A stretch of DNA of 64,000 nucleotides from Bacillota bacterium (GCA_023408075.1 JAEYKW010000015.1:248001-312000); one strand, 5' to 3'; shown: positions 1-9,179, numbered from the stretch's first letter. The notes: generated from the letters alone by a model not told the origin. Numbers and translations are program-made.

Positions 1-967
1 CAATCACATGCAGATACATTTCACTGCCCATCATTTCAGATACGTCTACTTTGGCTGTGAACGCGTTTTTCTCGCCTGAAGGCACCACATTGATATGCTC
101 CGGCCTGATGCCCAATACGACCTTGCCGGGAGCCTGACAATTCTGCTTCAGTATCTTTTGCTTGTCGGATGCGAGCACGACATCAACACCCGCAACCTCT
201 ATAACATAATCGCTGCCCGCTAATTTCAGCTCCGCATCAAAAAAGTTCATCTGCGGTGTTCCGATAAAACCGGCCACAAACTTGTTCGCCGGACGATGGA
301 ACACATCCTGAGACGAACCGATCTGCATAATAAAACCGTCCTTCATGATGACGATACGGTCGCCGAGCGTCATCGCCTCGATCTGATCGTGCGTCACATA
401 GATGAACGTTGTGTCAATTCTTTCGCGAAGCTTGATAATTTCAGCACGCATCTGGTTTCTCAGTTTGGCATCAAGGTTCGAGAGCGGCTCGTCCATTAAA
501 AACACCTTGGGTTCGCGAACGATAGCGCGCCCGATTGCGACACGCTGGCGCTGTCCGCCGGAGAGCGCCTTGGGCTTGCGTTTCAAAAGCTCCGTAATGC
601 CCAAAATATCAGCTGCCTGATTGACCTTTTTGTCGATCTCACTCTTCTTTTCTTTGCGCAGCTTAAGCGCAAACGCAAGGTTCTCATACACTGTCATGTG
701 CGGATAAAGCGCATAGTTCTGAAACACCATCGCGATATCCCTGTCCTTGGGCGGAACCGCATTGACGAGCCTGTCGTCAATATAAAGTTCACCCTCTGTG
801 ATCTCTTCAAGACCGGCAACCATTCTGAGCGTGGTCGATTTGCCACAGCCCGACGGCCCGACAAGAACAATAAATTCCTTGTCATTGATCTCGAGATTGA
901 ATTCGTGGACTGCCGTCACACTCTTGTCGTAGACCTTCTTGATGTTTTTTAGTGTTACCTTTGCCAT
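1..967 (-). CDS. Sugar ABC transporter ATP-binding protein, UgpC/MsmK type (C-terminus cut by window edge)
   Basis: This is the ATPase that powers uptake of oligosaccharide through the permeases encoded just upstream. Reading leftward from the ATG at 967 gives MAKVTLKNIKKVYDK, a Walker A GPSGCGKST near residue 40, a Q-loop in VFQNYALYPHMTV, the signature LSGGQRQRVAIGRA, a Walker B VFLMDEPLSNLDAKLR and the switch VTHDQIEAMT. A C-terminal MalK-like regulatory (TOBE) region with GIRPEHI follows before the edge. This layout is that of the CUT1 family ATPases UgpC, MsmK and MalK. No strong ribosome binding site lies directly before the ATG; an AAAAGGAGG sits about 125 bases upstream inside a hairpin-rich gap. 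The sugar specificity cannot be read from the ATPase, and such proteins often serve several transporters. Confidence 0.93.
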   Translation of the reverse strand, partial: MAKVTLKNIKKVYDKSVTAVHEFNLEINDKEFIVLVGPSGCGKSTTLRMVAGLEEITEGELYIDDRLVNAVPPKDRDIAMVFQNYALYPHMTVYENLAFALKLRKEKKSEIDKKVNQAADILGITELLKRKPKALSGGQRQRVAIGRAIVREPKVFLMDEPLSNLDAKLRNQMRAEIIKLRERIDTTFIYVTHDQIEAMTLGDRIVIMKDGFIMQIGSSQDVFHRPANKFVAGFIGTPQMNFFDAELKLAGSDYVIEVAGVDVVLASDKQKILKQNCQAPGKVVLGIRPEHINVVPSGEKNAFTAKVDVSEMMGSEMYLHVI

Positions 968-1247
968 ATGAACGGCTTTACCGCGCACAGCATTCGCTCA
1001 CTGCGCAGCTCCCCATTGCCCGCAATAGTGGCAATGGATTTACAGCAGGTCTCCACACTGCTGCACCGCAAGCCGATGCGGATATGTCTTGCCTCCTTTT
1101 TTTTGCTGTTCCGGACGAGAATAAGTGGAGTCGTCCGGTACTCGCTTTTTATTGGGCTATGCCCAAATCAATAACGCACATAATCTGGCGGCCCTGTTCC
1201 GCCGTTTGTCTGCCGCCGCTGCGGCAGTTTGCAAAACCAAGGCTTTC
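968..1247 (-). other. Hairpin-rich gap between the DUF624 gene and the ATPase gene
   Basis: No convincing gene lies in these 280 bases. Eight inverted repeats follow one another: 1210-1216/1221-1227 (7 bp), 1187-1191/1199-1203 (5 bp), 1152-1157/1161-1166 (6 bp), 1111-1118/1131-1138 (8 bp), 1066-1070/1077-1081 (5 bp), 1043-1048/1058-1063 (6 bp), 1013-1020/1030-1037 (8 bp) and 983-987/1002-1006 (5 bp). A minus-strand AAAAGGAGG at about 1092-1100 has no usable start codon just after it. The stretch may be an mRNA spacer, a small RNA or an inserted repeat that moved the ATPase start away from its ribosome binding site. Confidence 0.55.
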
Positions 1248-1895
1248 TCAGTCTTCTACGCTTACTTTCTTTGGCTCGCATTGCAGGTGCTGTCTTAAAA
1301 TCTTTGCCGTCATGTACATCGGCAGAGACGCTCCGAACAGCAGCCAGAACCATCCGAGCAAAGCAAACACATCAAAAAAGAGAAACGGGATCGCAATCAC
1401 AGCGGCTTGAATCAGCAGCGCGAGCAAAGTCTTTGGCAAACGCGCAAACATCATCAAAAATGAGTTTTTGATATAAGCGCCAAGCTTGTTTTCATATCTT
1501 GCAACGAGCGGATAAAACCACACGGCTGCAAGCAATACGCCAACGGCAAGCACACAGGCAAATATCAAAAAAAACGTGTTGTCCGGTTCAGAATAAAACA
1601 CCGAGAACCATAAATCGCCGACGGCCAGCGCAAGACAGGCAAGCTCGAGCAGCCAGCCGAGTGTCGCTTTTTTAAAACAGATGGCAAAATCCCGAAAGAA
1701 ACCGGCAAATGACAATCCCACCGGTTCCCCGCGCAGTATACGAATAATGTATGAATAGCAAGCGGCCCCTGCCGCACCCACGGTGATAACCGGGATGCTG
1801 CAGAGGACGAACAAAAAGTTTAAGATAATCAAATCGCCTGCAACGGTCAGTTTTTGCTTGAGCCCTTCTTTAAAAGCGGCAAGTTGTTCACGCAT
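1248..1895 (-). CDS. DUF624 (YesL-like) membrane protein
   Basis: The 215-residue product has about five hydrophobic segments. It opens with the DUF624 pattern, GDLIILNFLFVLCSIPVITVG at about residues 20-40, followed by RGEP. YesL-type proteins are found next to CUT1 sugar ABC transporters in Firmicutes, and their biochemical role is not established. The gene starts 13 bases after the second permease gene ends. An AGGAG lies about 10 bases before the ATG, so it should be translated from the same transcript as the transporter. It is a likely accessory of sugar uptake, inferred from position only. Confidence 0.85.
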   Translation of the reverse strand: MREQLAAFKEGLKQKLTVAGDLIILNFLFVLCSIPVITVGAAGAACYSYIIRILRGEPVGLSFAGFFRDFAICFKKATLGWLLELACLALAVGDLWFSVFYSEPDNTFFLIFACVLAVGVLLAAVWFYPLVARYENKLGAYIKNSFLMMFARLPKTLLALLIQAAVIAIPFLFFDVFALLGWFWLLFGASLPMYMTAKILRQHLQCEPKKVSVED

Positions 1896-1907
1896 CTGGT
1901 GCAGCTC

Positions 1908-2741
1908 CTACTCTTTTACCGACCCAAGTGCAACACCCGCAATGATGTGCTTCGAAAGAACGAAATACACAACGAGCAGCGGCAGGACGGAAAGCGTCAG
2001 CGCGAGATACACAGCGCCATACTCGGTCTTGTAAAAGTCACCCTTGAGCAGGCTGACCATGATCGGCATTGTGTACAATTCCTTCCTCGTTAAGAGTATC
2101 ATCGGCATGAACAGACTGTTCCATGTATTCACATAGATGAATATCGCCTGTGTGGCCATAGCCGGTTTCATTATTGGCAGTATGATGCTGTTAAATATCC
2201 GAAACTCCCCAGCCCCATCAATACGCGCCGATGCCGCGATATCCAGATTCACTGATCCCAGCATATACTGCCGCATGAAGAACACCGTCATTGGTGAGGC
2301 AATGGCTGGCAAGATCAGCGCTAAGAAGTTGTTCGTTAAGCCAATTTGATACATGAATTGATAGAAGCCGATACTGATGACCTGCGTTGGTATCATCATG
2401 ACTGCCATAATCAATGTGAAGAATGGCTGGCGCATTTTCCAGCGATACGCGAACAGGCCGTAAGCCGTCAATGTTGAGAAATAAATCGCCAATAATGTCG
2501 CACCTGTCGCAATAATGACCGAGTTTAAGAACCCTGTGAACGGATTGAACGTTTTACCGTTAAGCACATCGATATTTTTCTCTATGTGTGTAGACGGAAC
2601 CAACGATATAGCATGAGACTGAATCTCCGGTGTGCTGCGTGTCGCATTCACGATCATTATCCAGAACGGCATAATACTTAATATCGCCAATATAATGCAA
2701 ACAATATATACGACGATTTTGGATTTCTTTCTGCGTTTCAT
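1908..2741 (-). CDS. Sugar ABC transporter permease, MalG-like (CUT1)
   Basis: This is the second membrane subunit of the oligosaccharide importer, 277 residues with about six predicted membrane spans. An EAA-type loop that docks the ATPase is visible as ASARIDGAGEF, then ILPIMKPA, at about residues 188-210. The C-terminus ends in GVALGSVKE, a tail typical of the MalG/AraQ branch. Its ATG overlaps the stop of the upstream permease by four bases (ATGA), which suggests translational coupling. Together with 2738-3724 it would form the transport channel. Confidence 0.93.
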   Translation of the reverse strand: MKRRKKSKIVVYIVCIILAILSIMPFWIMIVNATRSTPEIQSHAISLVPSTHIEKNIDVLNGKTFNPFTGFLNSVIIATGATLLAIYFSTLTAYGLFAYRWKMRQPFFTLIMAVMMIPTQVISIGFYQFMYQIGLTNNFLALILPAIASPMTVFFMRQYMLGSVNLDIAASARIDGAGEFRIFNSIILPIMKPAMATQAIFIYVNTWNSLFMPMILLTRKELYTMPIMVSLLKGDFYKTEYGAVYLALTLSVLPLLVVYFVLSKHIIAGVALGSVKE

Positions 2742-3724
2742 GATTGCGCCTCCCTTCCTGCCTTCAGCATCGCTCTTCTCGCACGTCTTGCTTCCTTATT
2801 TATACGCGATTCATATTTGTCGCGCATCGCGAAGAAGATCAAGCCGGAGAGCACAGCTATGATCACAAACATAATCATGCTCGCCGCAGCCGAAGTGTTA
2901 TACAGGTAACTGCCGCTGAAAGCCTGTGCGTAGATGAATACGCTTGTCGTCATTGTCGCATTGGCAGGGCCGCCGTTCCAAATAAATAGCTTTGGAATAT
3001 CAAACATGTTCAAGCCGCCAATCAAGCTTGTAATCAGTGTAAAGATCATTATATTGCGTAACGAAGGTATTGTCACGCGCCAGAATGTTTGAGCCGATGA
3101 CGCACCGTCAATTTCCGCTGCTTCAAACAATTCAGGATTGATACCCAAGACACCCGAAATCAGAATGATGGTTGTGTACCCATACCACTGCCAAAATTGT
3201 ATGAACGCGACAATGAGCTTTGCCGCCAAAGGATCATTGGTGAAATAAAATGGTTTTTCGGCTCCCAGCGAAGTGATTAAATCGTTAGCCGGGCCGACAG
3301 GATATCCGAAGATTGCGGCAAACAGCACCGCTACAGTCGCGGCTGTAATAATGTTTGGAAGATAAAACATCACTTTAAAAGCGCCCTGTCCGCGAATTTT
3401 ACGTCTGCGGCTTGTAAACCATGCGGTCAGCAGCAGTGCGAGACCAATCTGCGGAATGAAATTCATGACCCAAATGACTACGGTGTTCCCGAGCGAAGTG
3501 ATAAACGTTTTGTTTTGCAATATGCTGGCAAAATTAGCAAATGGCTGATCTAAAAAATGAAAAGTTCTCGTTGTCACGCCTTTAAAATCGGTGAAGCCGA
3601 TAATGGCAGTAAACAACGTCGGATAGAGCATGAAAGTCAGAAATGCGAGAATGAATGGAATGCTGAAAATATAGCCGTATTTAGCATAACTGACGCTCTT
3701 TAAAGACCTGTTTTTTTGAAGCAT
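2738..3724 (-). CDS. Sugar ABC transporter permease, MalF-like (CUT1)
   Basis: This is the first membrane subunit of the sugar importer, about 328 residues with six or more predicted spans. The EAA loop appears as ELFEAAEIDGASSAQTFWR followed by TIPSLRN near residue 200. A longer reading from a TTG at 3739 is possible, but GGGGGAA lies six bases before the ATG at 3724 and would be inside that extension. I therefore choose MLQKNRSLKS as the N-terminus. The gene follows the binding-protein gene after a 111-bp gap containing a 14-bp perfect hairpin and overlaps the next permease by four bases. Confidence 0.93.
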   Translation of the reverse strand: MLQKNRSLKSVSYAKYGYIFSIPFILAFLTFMLYPTLFTAIIGFTDFKGVTTRTFHFLDQPFANFASILQNKTFITSLGNTVVIWVMNFIPQIGLALLLTAWFTSRRRKIRGQGAFKVMFYLPNIITAATVAVLFAAIFGYPVGPANDLITSLGAEKPFYFTNDPLAAKLIVAFIQFWQWYGYTTIILISGVLGINPELFEAAEIDGASSAQTFWRVTIPSLRNIMIFTLITSLIGGLNMFDIPKLFIWNGGPANATMTTSVFIYAQAFSGSYLYNTSAAASMIMFVIIAVLSGLIFFAMRDKYESRINKEARRARRAMLKAGREAQS

Positions 3725-3772
3725 AACTGATTCCCCCAATGGCGATTTTTTGACCCGGTAAAATAACGAGTT

Positions 3773-3803
3773 ATGGACGGACGGAAGAATTCCGTCCGTC
3801 CAT
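3773..3803 (-). promoter_or_regulatory. Intercistronic hairpin between binding-protein and permease genes
   Basis: A perfect 14-bp inverted repeat (3773-3786 with 3790-3803, 3-base loop) lies 33 bases past the stop of the binding-protein gene. No T-run follows on the minus strand, so it looks like an mRNA-stabilising or partial attenuation structure rather than a full terminator. Such hairpins commonly raise the level of binding protein relative to permease. Confidence 0.7.
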
Positions 3804-3835
3804 ACGTTTCTTACTGCTATGAATGTTCAGTGGCC

Positions 3836-5260
3836 TTATTCTACAGTGATGTCAAGCTGATCCCCAACAGCCTGTTTGAATGCAGCAATCGCGTCATCGC
3901 GGGAAATGTTGCCGGCAGCGTACTGACGAACCTGATCACGCCAGATATTGTTGATTGTTTCGTCGTACTGCGTCAGGTTGGAACCGTTAGCAGCCGCATT
4001 CGCTTTGCCGAACACTTCGAACATGTTCTGTCCGCCAAGGAAGTCGAGCTCGCCATTGGATATAGCCATAACTGTGTTGGAAGCAACTGTATCCTTGGTG
4101 CCGGCATCACTAATCGTGCCATTTGCCCAAGCATACTGGAGGCTGTCTTCGTCGCACTGGAGTGTGATCCACTTGATCAGTTCAGCAACAGCTTCCTTCT
4201 TCTCGGAATCCTTGTTCGCGATCAGCCATGTGCCGCCCCAGAAGAAGCCTACCGGAGGTTCGCAAACTGCCCAGTCGCCATATGTGCCGCCGACTTCAAC
4301 CAGCTTGCCAGCATCATCAAAGGTCGCGCCGGAATGTCCAGCCATGACGTAGTTGATCAACCAAGCGGGTCCGAAGAATCCGAATACCGGCTGCTCGCCG
4401 ATACCCTGCATGTCAGCGTACCAAGCATCCTGCCAGTCCTGAGTAATGTTGGAGTAACCTTTGTCTGTGAGCTCCTTGGAATAATCTAAGAAAGCTTCAC
4501 GTTTCGGGTCGATGGTGAGTTTGCCGTCAACGACCCAGCCAGCGTCGGAACTGTTTTCAATAGCGTGCCAAATGTCGCCGTCGCCCGATACAATGGCATA
4601 ACCCTTTGCTTTGAGTTCAGCAGCCGCCGCAAAGAACTTATCCCAGCCGGGGCCGATTTTCGTTGCAATCTGAGCCGGATCATCTGTGCCCCATGTGTCC
4701 TTAGCAAGAGAACGGCGATAGATGAACGCGCTGCCTGTTGCCTGATAGCCAAGGCCAACCAGAGCGCTGTCGCTCGGACGGGTTCCGATTTGGATCGTGT
4801 AGTTCGCGATGTCAGCAGCCTTTGTCATAGCGTCAACGTCAATGCCCAGATCAGCATACGGAGCAGCGTACTCAGCCATGTCGCCCTGTGTATACTTCAG
4901 AACGAAAGCAGACTCGGCGCAGTACATATCCGGCGCATCGGCACCGCCAGCGGCCAGAGCCTGGTCCAGAGCGGGCTGATAGAGGCCGTCAGTCGTCGCG
5001 ATAACGGTCGCATTAATAGTATAACCGAAATCGGGATGCGCTTCAATGTATTTGTCGATCATGCCCGGCACTTCTTCGGTGAAAGTATAGAGGTTGATAA
5101 CCCCTTTTTCAGCCGGAGCACTTTCCGATTCGCTCGGCGACTCGGATGCCGGAGTCGAGGCGCTCTCTGACGGTGATTCCGACGCTGCAGGCGCGCTGCA
5201 AGCGGAGAACACGGCCAGAATCATAACGAGACTCAATAAAACCGCTATTGTCTTTTTCAT
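3836..5260 (-). CDS. Extracellular sugar-binding lipoprotein (ABC solute-binding protein, family 1)
   Basis: This lipoprotein captures sugar outside the membrane and delivers it to the two permeases. The chosen start MKKTIAVLL (ATG at 5260) gives a lipoprotein signal with lipobox Cys at residue 21 (AVFSAC). A Ser/Glu/Pro-rich linker (SESPSESAS and similar) runs to about residue 50, then a family 1 solute-binding fold, total 474 residues. A longer reading starting at 5305 adds 15 residues before the signal and is unlikely; AAGGAGG sits inside it, about 13 bases before the ATG. The gene follows lacI by 88 bp and precedes the permeases. A cello-oligosaccharide or other beta-glucoside ligand is inferred from the divergent GH94 and GH1 genes. 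Confidence 0.92.
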   Translation of the reverse strand: MKKTIAVLLSLVMILAVFSACSAPAASESPSESASTPASESPSESESAPAEKGVINLYTFTEEVPGMIDKYIEAHPDFGYTINATVIATTDGLYQPALDQALAAGGADAPDMYCAESAFVLKYTQGDMAEYAAPYADLGIDVDAMTKAADIANYTIQIGTRPSDSALVGLGYQATGSAFIYRRSLAKDTWGTDDPAQIATKIGPGWDKFFAAAAELKAKGYAIVSGDGDIWHAIENSSDAGWVVDGKLTIDPKREAFLDYSKELTDKGYSNITQDWQDAWYADMQGIGEQPVFGFFGPAWLINYVMAGHSGATFDDAGKLVEVGGTYGDWAVCEPPVGFFWGGTWLIANKDSEKKEAVAELIKWITLQCDEDSLQYAWANGTISDAGTKDTVASNTVMAISNGELDFLGGQNMFEVFGKANAAANGSNLTQYDETINNIWRDQVRQYAAGNISRDDAIAAFKQAVGDQLDITVE

Positions 5261-5288
5261 TGCTTCTAAGTTTCCTCCTTTTTTTATT

Positions 5289-5307
5289 GCATGCGAGATT
5301 CGCATGC
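5289..5307 (-). promoter_or_regulatory. Hairpin between lacI and the binding-protein gene
   Basis: GCATGCGA and TCGCATGC form a perfect 8-bp stem with a 3-base loop, about 30 bases before the binding-protein start. There is no T-run. It could act as a processing or stability element separating the low-level regulator message from the abundant binding-protein message, or as a protein-binding palindrome. Confidence 0.5.
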
Positions 5308-5348
5308 CAATCTGGAAAAACTATCTTCAGTTCTTGGGAGAACCATAT

Positions 5349-6383
5349 TTAAAAATCAACAGCGCTGACCGAAGGAACCATGTTCTTAACCGTTCTGCCT
5401 TCGATGATCTGCGCAGGAATCACCACCTGCTCCGGGATAAATGTCTTTGGCGATACAATCGCCTCAATCAGTTTCGCGGCAGCCTCTTTCCCGAGCGTCT
5501 CGGTATCCTGTTTGAGCGTCGTCAGCCGCGGGCGCAGCACCTGCGAGAGATATATGCCATCGTGCCCCACCACGCTGATGTCTTCGGGTATTTCGAGCCC
5601 GTGGCGCTCGATCTCGTTCATCCCGCCGATGAAGGAAAAGTCGTCGGGATACATGATGCAGGTGGGCCTTTGGGCCAGCGCGAGCAGTTCACGTGTGGCC
5701 AGCCCGCTCGCCTTGGGGTCATGGTATATCGCGGCCCTTACATATTCTTCGGGAAGATCGATGTCGAGCTCAATGCATGTCTTGTAAAAACTGGCCAAGC
5801 GCTTCTGTGTCACCGATGTGTCTTCACCGTGTATATACGCAATCCGTCTGTGTCCGTTTTCATATAGATACCGGACCATGTTGCAGATGCAATCCACATT
5901 GTCGGACAGTATCGCCGTCCTGTTATCAAACACGTGGTCTATTGTTACTGTCGGTATTTCACTGTTGACCAGCTCAATGACGTCAGGATCTTTAAAATTG
6001 ACGCTCGCAATGACCACACCATCACAATTACGGTACTTGCAGTGCTCGTAGTAGCTCATTTGAAACTGGCCAATGTTCTTGCTTATAAAAGTAATGTCGA
6101 AACCGCGGCTTTCCGCTTCCTCCTTCAGGCTGTTGAGGACTGACGAAAAGTATTCGTGCGTGAGGCCGCAATGCGTCTGATCCACAAACAAAACGCCGAT
6201 GTTGTTCGACCGGTTTGTTTTCAGTGCGCGGGCTGTTGCATTGGGCAGGTACCCCATTTCTTTGGCCACATTACGCACATATTCTGCCGTATCCTCGCCA
6301 ATGTCCCGATAGCCATTGAGCGCCTTGCTGACAGTTGCGGCGGATACGCCGCATCTTTTTGATATATCCTTTATTGTGACCAT
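5349..6383 (-). CDS. LacI-family transcriptional regulator of the beta-glucoside locus
   Basis: This 344-residue repressor-type regulator starts MVTIKDISKRCGVSAATVSKA, the classical LacI helix-turn-helix and hinge. A periplasmic-binding-protein-like effector domain follows, with NIGVLFVDQTHCGL at about residue 60 and the family ending RTVKNM. A reading from 6422 adds 13 residues before the conserved N-terminus and is rejected; GAGGGG lies about 11 bases before the chosen ATG. It is first in the minus-strand operon. Two copies of an AATCGTTTTCG motif lie in its own leader and a related copy before the divergent GH94 gene, so it probably represses itself and both arms. The inducer is presumably an imported beta-glucoside or its product. 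Confidence 0.93.
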   Translation of the reverse strand: MVTIKDISKRCGVSAATVSKALNGYRDIGEDTAEYVRNVAKEMGYLPNATARALKTNRSNNIGVLFVDQTHCGLTHEYFSSVLNSLKEEAESRGFDITFISKNIGQFQMSYYEHCKYRNCDGVVIASVNFKDPDVIELVNSEIPTVTIDHVFDNRTAILSDNVDCICNMVRYLYENGHRRIAYIHGEDTSVTQKRLASFYKTCIELDIDLPEEYVRAAIYHDPKASGLATRELLALAQRPTCIMYPDDFSFIGGMNEIERHGLEIPEDISVVGHDGIYLSQVLRPRLTTLKQDTETLGKEAAAKLIEAIVSPKTFIPEQVVIPAQIIEGRTVKNMVPSVSAVDF

Positions 6384-6399
6384 ATTCAGTGATACCCCT

Positions 6400-6529
6400 C
6401 GAAAACGATTTAAAAAGAACAACCGCGTTTATTGATGCAAATCATGTTGTTTCACACTGATTTTACGAATTTGTTTCTCTTAATCGTTTTCGTGCCCTTA
6501 TTATATAGCATCATTTTCTCAGAAGTCAA
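6400..6529 (-). promoter_or_regulatory. lacI-operon promoter with two LacI-type operator motifs
   Basis: On the minus strand TTGACT (6524-6529) and TATAAT (6500-6505) are separated by 18 bases. The 11-bp motif AATCGTTTTCG lies at 6482-6492, just where transcription should start. Its exact reverse complement lies at 6400-6410 in the leader, 82 bases away. Paired sites of this kind allow autorepression, possibly with looping. Confidence 0.72.
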
Positions 6530-6664
6530 TAGGGTGAAGTAATAAAAAAACATCAATTTTTTGCAGAAAAGTTTATATAATCGTGCGTTAAGGAATATTT
6601 ATTCACTTATTTTACATTTGAGATTAAATTTTTTTACCTTTTATATTGTTTCTTATTAAATATC

Positions 6665-6720
6665 TTTACTTTTTATACTCTGTTGTGTAAAATAATCCGC
6701 AGATAGCGAAATCGTTATCG
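6665..6720 (+). promoter_or_regulatory. Promoter and operator of the GH94-GH1 operon
   Basis: TTTACT (6665-6670) and TAAAAT (6688-6693) are 17 bases apart. The motif AATCGTTATCG at 6710-6720, one base different from the two sites near lacI, lies about 15 bases after the expected start of transcription, where a bound repressor would block elongation. Confidence 0.6.
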
Positions 6721-6755
6721 TTGATTCAAAAATGCATTATATAGGAGACCACACC

Positions 6756-9179
6756 ATGAAATACGGCCATTTTGACGACGCAGCCAAAGAATATATCATT
6801 GAGACACCGGCCACACCGATGCCTTGGATTAATTATCTTGGCAGCAATGACTTTTTCAGTATTATTTCCAATACGGGAGGCGGGTATTGTTTTTATAAGG
6901 ATGCAAAGCTTCGCCGTATCACGCGCTACCGTTACAACAATGTGCCGTATGATCAGGATGGCCGCCATTATTATATCAAGGAAGCGGACACCGTATGGAA
7001 TCCGGGCTTTTTGCCGACCAAAACGCCGCTCGACAGCTATATATGCCGCCATGGGATGAATTACACCGTGTTTGAAAGCGCGAAGAATGCTCTTGAATCG
7101 AAGCTGACCTGCTTTGTGCCTTTGAACGACACCTGCGAAATCAACATGCTGACGCTGAAAAACGCCGGTACGGAAACAAAGACGGTTCAGGTATACAGCG
7201 CGATTGAATGGTGCCTTTGGGATACCGCAGACGATTCACAGAATTTTCAGCGCAATTTAAGCATCGGCGAGGTGGAAATTGACGGCAGCACGCTCTATCA
7301 TAAATCCGAATACCGCGAACGCCGCGATCACTACGCGTTTTACCACGTGAATGCCGCTGCTTCCGGCTTTGATACCGACAGGGAAACATTTATCGGGCGG
7401 TTCAGCTCTTGGGAAGCGCCCCAAATGGTGCAGTCGGGCCAAAGCGGCAACAGTGTCGCGAGCGGCTGGTCGCCCATCGCGAGCCACCGCATCGATTTAA
7501 CGCTCGCGCCCGGCGAAGAAAAAACTTTCGTATACATGATCGGCTATGTTGAGAACAAATTCGAAGAAAAGTGGGAAAGCAAGGGCGTTATCAACAAAAC
7601 CAAAGCCAAAGCGCTGATGCAAAAATATCAAAGCACGGCGGCGGTTGAAGCCGCTCTCGACGCGCTCAAAAACCACTGGGCGCAGCTGCTCGGCCGTTTC
7701 TCGCTGACCAGCCCCAACGATAAGCTCAACCGCATGGTGAATATATGGAACCAATACCAGTGCATGATCACGTTCAACATGAGCCGCAGCGCGAGCTATT
7801 TTGAAAGCGGCGTCGGCCGCGGCATGGGCTTTCGTGACAGCTGTCAAGACCTTTTGGGGTTTGTCCATCTCGTTCCCGACCGCGCCCGCGCGCGCATTCT
7901 CGATATCGCCGCGGTACAGTTTGAAGACGGCAGCACCTATCATCAGTATCAGCCGCTCACCAAGCGCGGCAATACGGACGTGGGCACCGGCTTCAACGAC
8001 GATCCGCTTTGGCTTATCGCCTGCACAGCCGCATACATTCGTGAAACGGGCGATTCCGGCATATTAAACGAATTGGTGCCGTTTGACAACAAGCCCGGCA
8101 GCGAAGAGCCGCTTTTCGAGCACCTGAGACGCAGTATCAACTATACAATCACGCACAAGGGGCCGCACGGTCTGCCGCTGATCGGCCGCGCCGACTGGAA
8201 CGACTGCCTGAATCTGAACTGCTTCTCTGAAAAGCCGGGCGAAAGCTTCCAGACCGTGGCGAATTTTGAAAGCGGCAAAGCGGAGAGCGTGCTGATTGCG
8301 GGCATATTCGCCAAATACGGCGTAGAATATGCGGACCTTTGCCGTCACTTCGGCTCTGCCGAAGAAGCCGCTGCGGTGGAAAAAGAGGTTGATACCATGA
8401 AACAAACCGTTCTTAAGCACGGCTGGGACGGTGATTGGTTCCTGCGCGCCTATGACGCTTTTGAAAACAAGGTGGGCAGCCATGAATGCGAGGAAGGCCA
8501 GATATTCATCGAACCGCAGGGCTTCTGCGTGATGGCGGGTATCGGCGTTGAGGAAGGCCTCGCGGACCGCGCGCTCAAATCCGTCAGGGAGCGGCTGCTC
8601 AATGACTTTGGCATAGAGCTGCTCAACCCCTGTTTTTCCGAATACCACAAGGAGCTCGGCGAAATTACGAGTTACCCCGCCTCTTATAAGGAAAACGGCT
8701 CTGTCTTCTGCCACAACAACCCATGGGTCACAATCGCGGAAGCCAGCCTTGGCCACTGCGAAGAGGCCTTTGATATTTACAGGCGCTCCTGCCCCGCTTA
8801 TGTGGAGGAATTCAGCGAGATTCACAAAACGGAGCCGTATGTGTACAGCCAGATGATCGCGGGACGCTTTGCCCCGCGCTATGGCGAAGCCAAAAACAGC
8901 TGGCTTACCGGTACCGCCGCATGGTCTTTCGTCTGTGTGAGCCAAGCGCTGCTCGGCATCATACCGCACTTTGACGGCCTCATGGTCAATCCGTGCATAC
9001 CCGCCGAGCTCTCAGGCTATACGGTGAAAAGGCTGTTCCGCGGCGCGCAGTATGTGATTACCGTGCGCAATGCAGGCAAAAGCAAGCGTGAAATGACGGT
9101 GGACGGCAAAGCCGTGGACGGCAATATCGTTCCGTTTGTGGCAGGCAAAAAAGAATATCAGGTTGAGGTGACCATCTGA
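6756..9179 (+). CDS. Cellobiose phosphorylase, glycoside hydrolase family 94
   Basis: The enzyme splits cellobiose with phosphate into glucose 1-phosphate and glucose in the cytoplasm, saving ATP. The 807-residue product starts MKYGHFDDAAKEYIIETP, very close to clostridial cellobiose phosphorylases, and keeps family stretches such as ISNTGGGYCFYKDAKLRRIT, RMVNIWNQYQCM, GRGMGFRDSCQDLLGFVH and FNDDPLWL. The GRADWNDCLNLN motif places the probable general acid Asp at about residue 483. AGGAGA lies eight bases before this ATG, so I reject a start eight codons earlier. It overlaps the GH1 gene by three bases. GH94 includes cellodextrin and chitobiose phosphorylases, but overall resemblance favours cellobiose. 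Confidence 0.93.
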   Translation: MKYGHFDDAAKEYIIETPATPMPWINYLGSNDFFSIISNTGGGYCFYKDAKLRRITRYRYNNVPYDQDGRHYYIKEADTVWNPGFLPTKTPLDSYICRHGMNYTVFESAKNALESKLTCFVPLNDTCEINMLTLKNAGTETKTVQVYSAIEWCLWDTADDSQNFQRNLSIGEVEIDGSTLYHKSEYRERRDHYAFYHVNAAASGFDTDRETFIGRFSSWEAPQMVQSGQSGNSVASGWSPIASHRIDLTLAPGEEKTFVYMIGYVENKFEEKWESKGVINKTKAKALMQKYQSTAAVEAALDALKNHWAQLLGRFSLTSPNDKLNRMVNIWNQYQCMITFNMSRSASYFESGVGRGMGFRDSCQDLLGFVHLVPDRARARILDIAAVQFEDGSTYHQYQPLTKRGNTDVGTGFNDDPLWLIACTAAYIRETGDSGILNELVPFDNKPGSEEPLFEHLRRSINYTITHKGPHGLPLIGRADWNDCLNLNCFSEKPGESFQTVANFESGKAESVLIAGIFAKYGVEYADLCRHFGSAEEAAAVEKEVDTMKQTVLKHGWDGDWFLRAYDAFENKVGSHECEEGQIFIEPQGFCVMAGIGVEEGLADRALKSVRERLLNDFGIELLNPCFSEYHKELGEITSYPASYKENGSVFCHNNPWVTIAEASLGHCEEAFDIYRRSCPAYVEEFSEIHKTEPYVYSQMIAGRFAPRYGEAKNSWLTGTAAWSFVCVSQALLGIIPHFDGLMVNPCIPAELSGYTVKRLFRGAQYVITVRNAGKSKREMTVDGKAVDGNIVPFVAGKKEYQVEVTI

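Noticed and set aside
8064..8969. 301-codon open frame on the minus strand
   Set aside because: It is antisense to the conserved GH94 coding sequence and matches no family.
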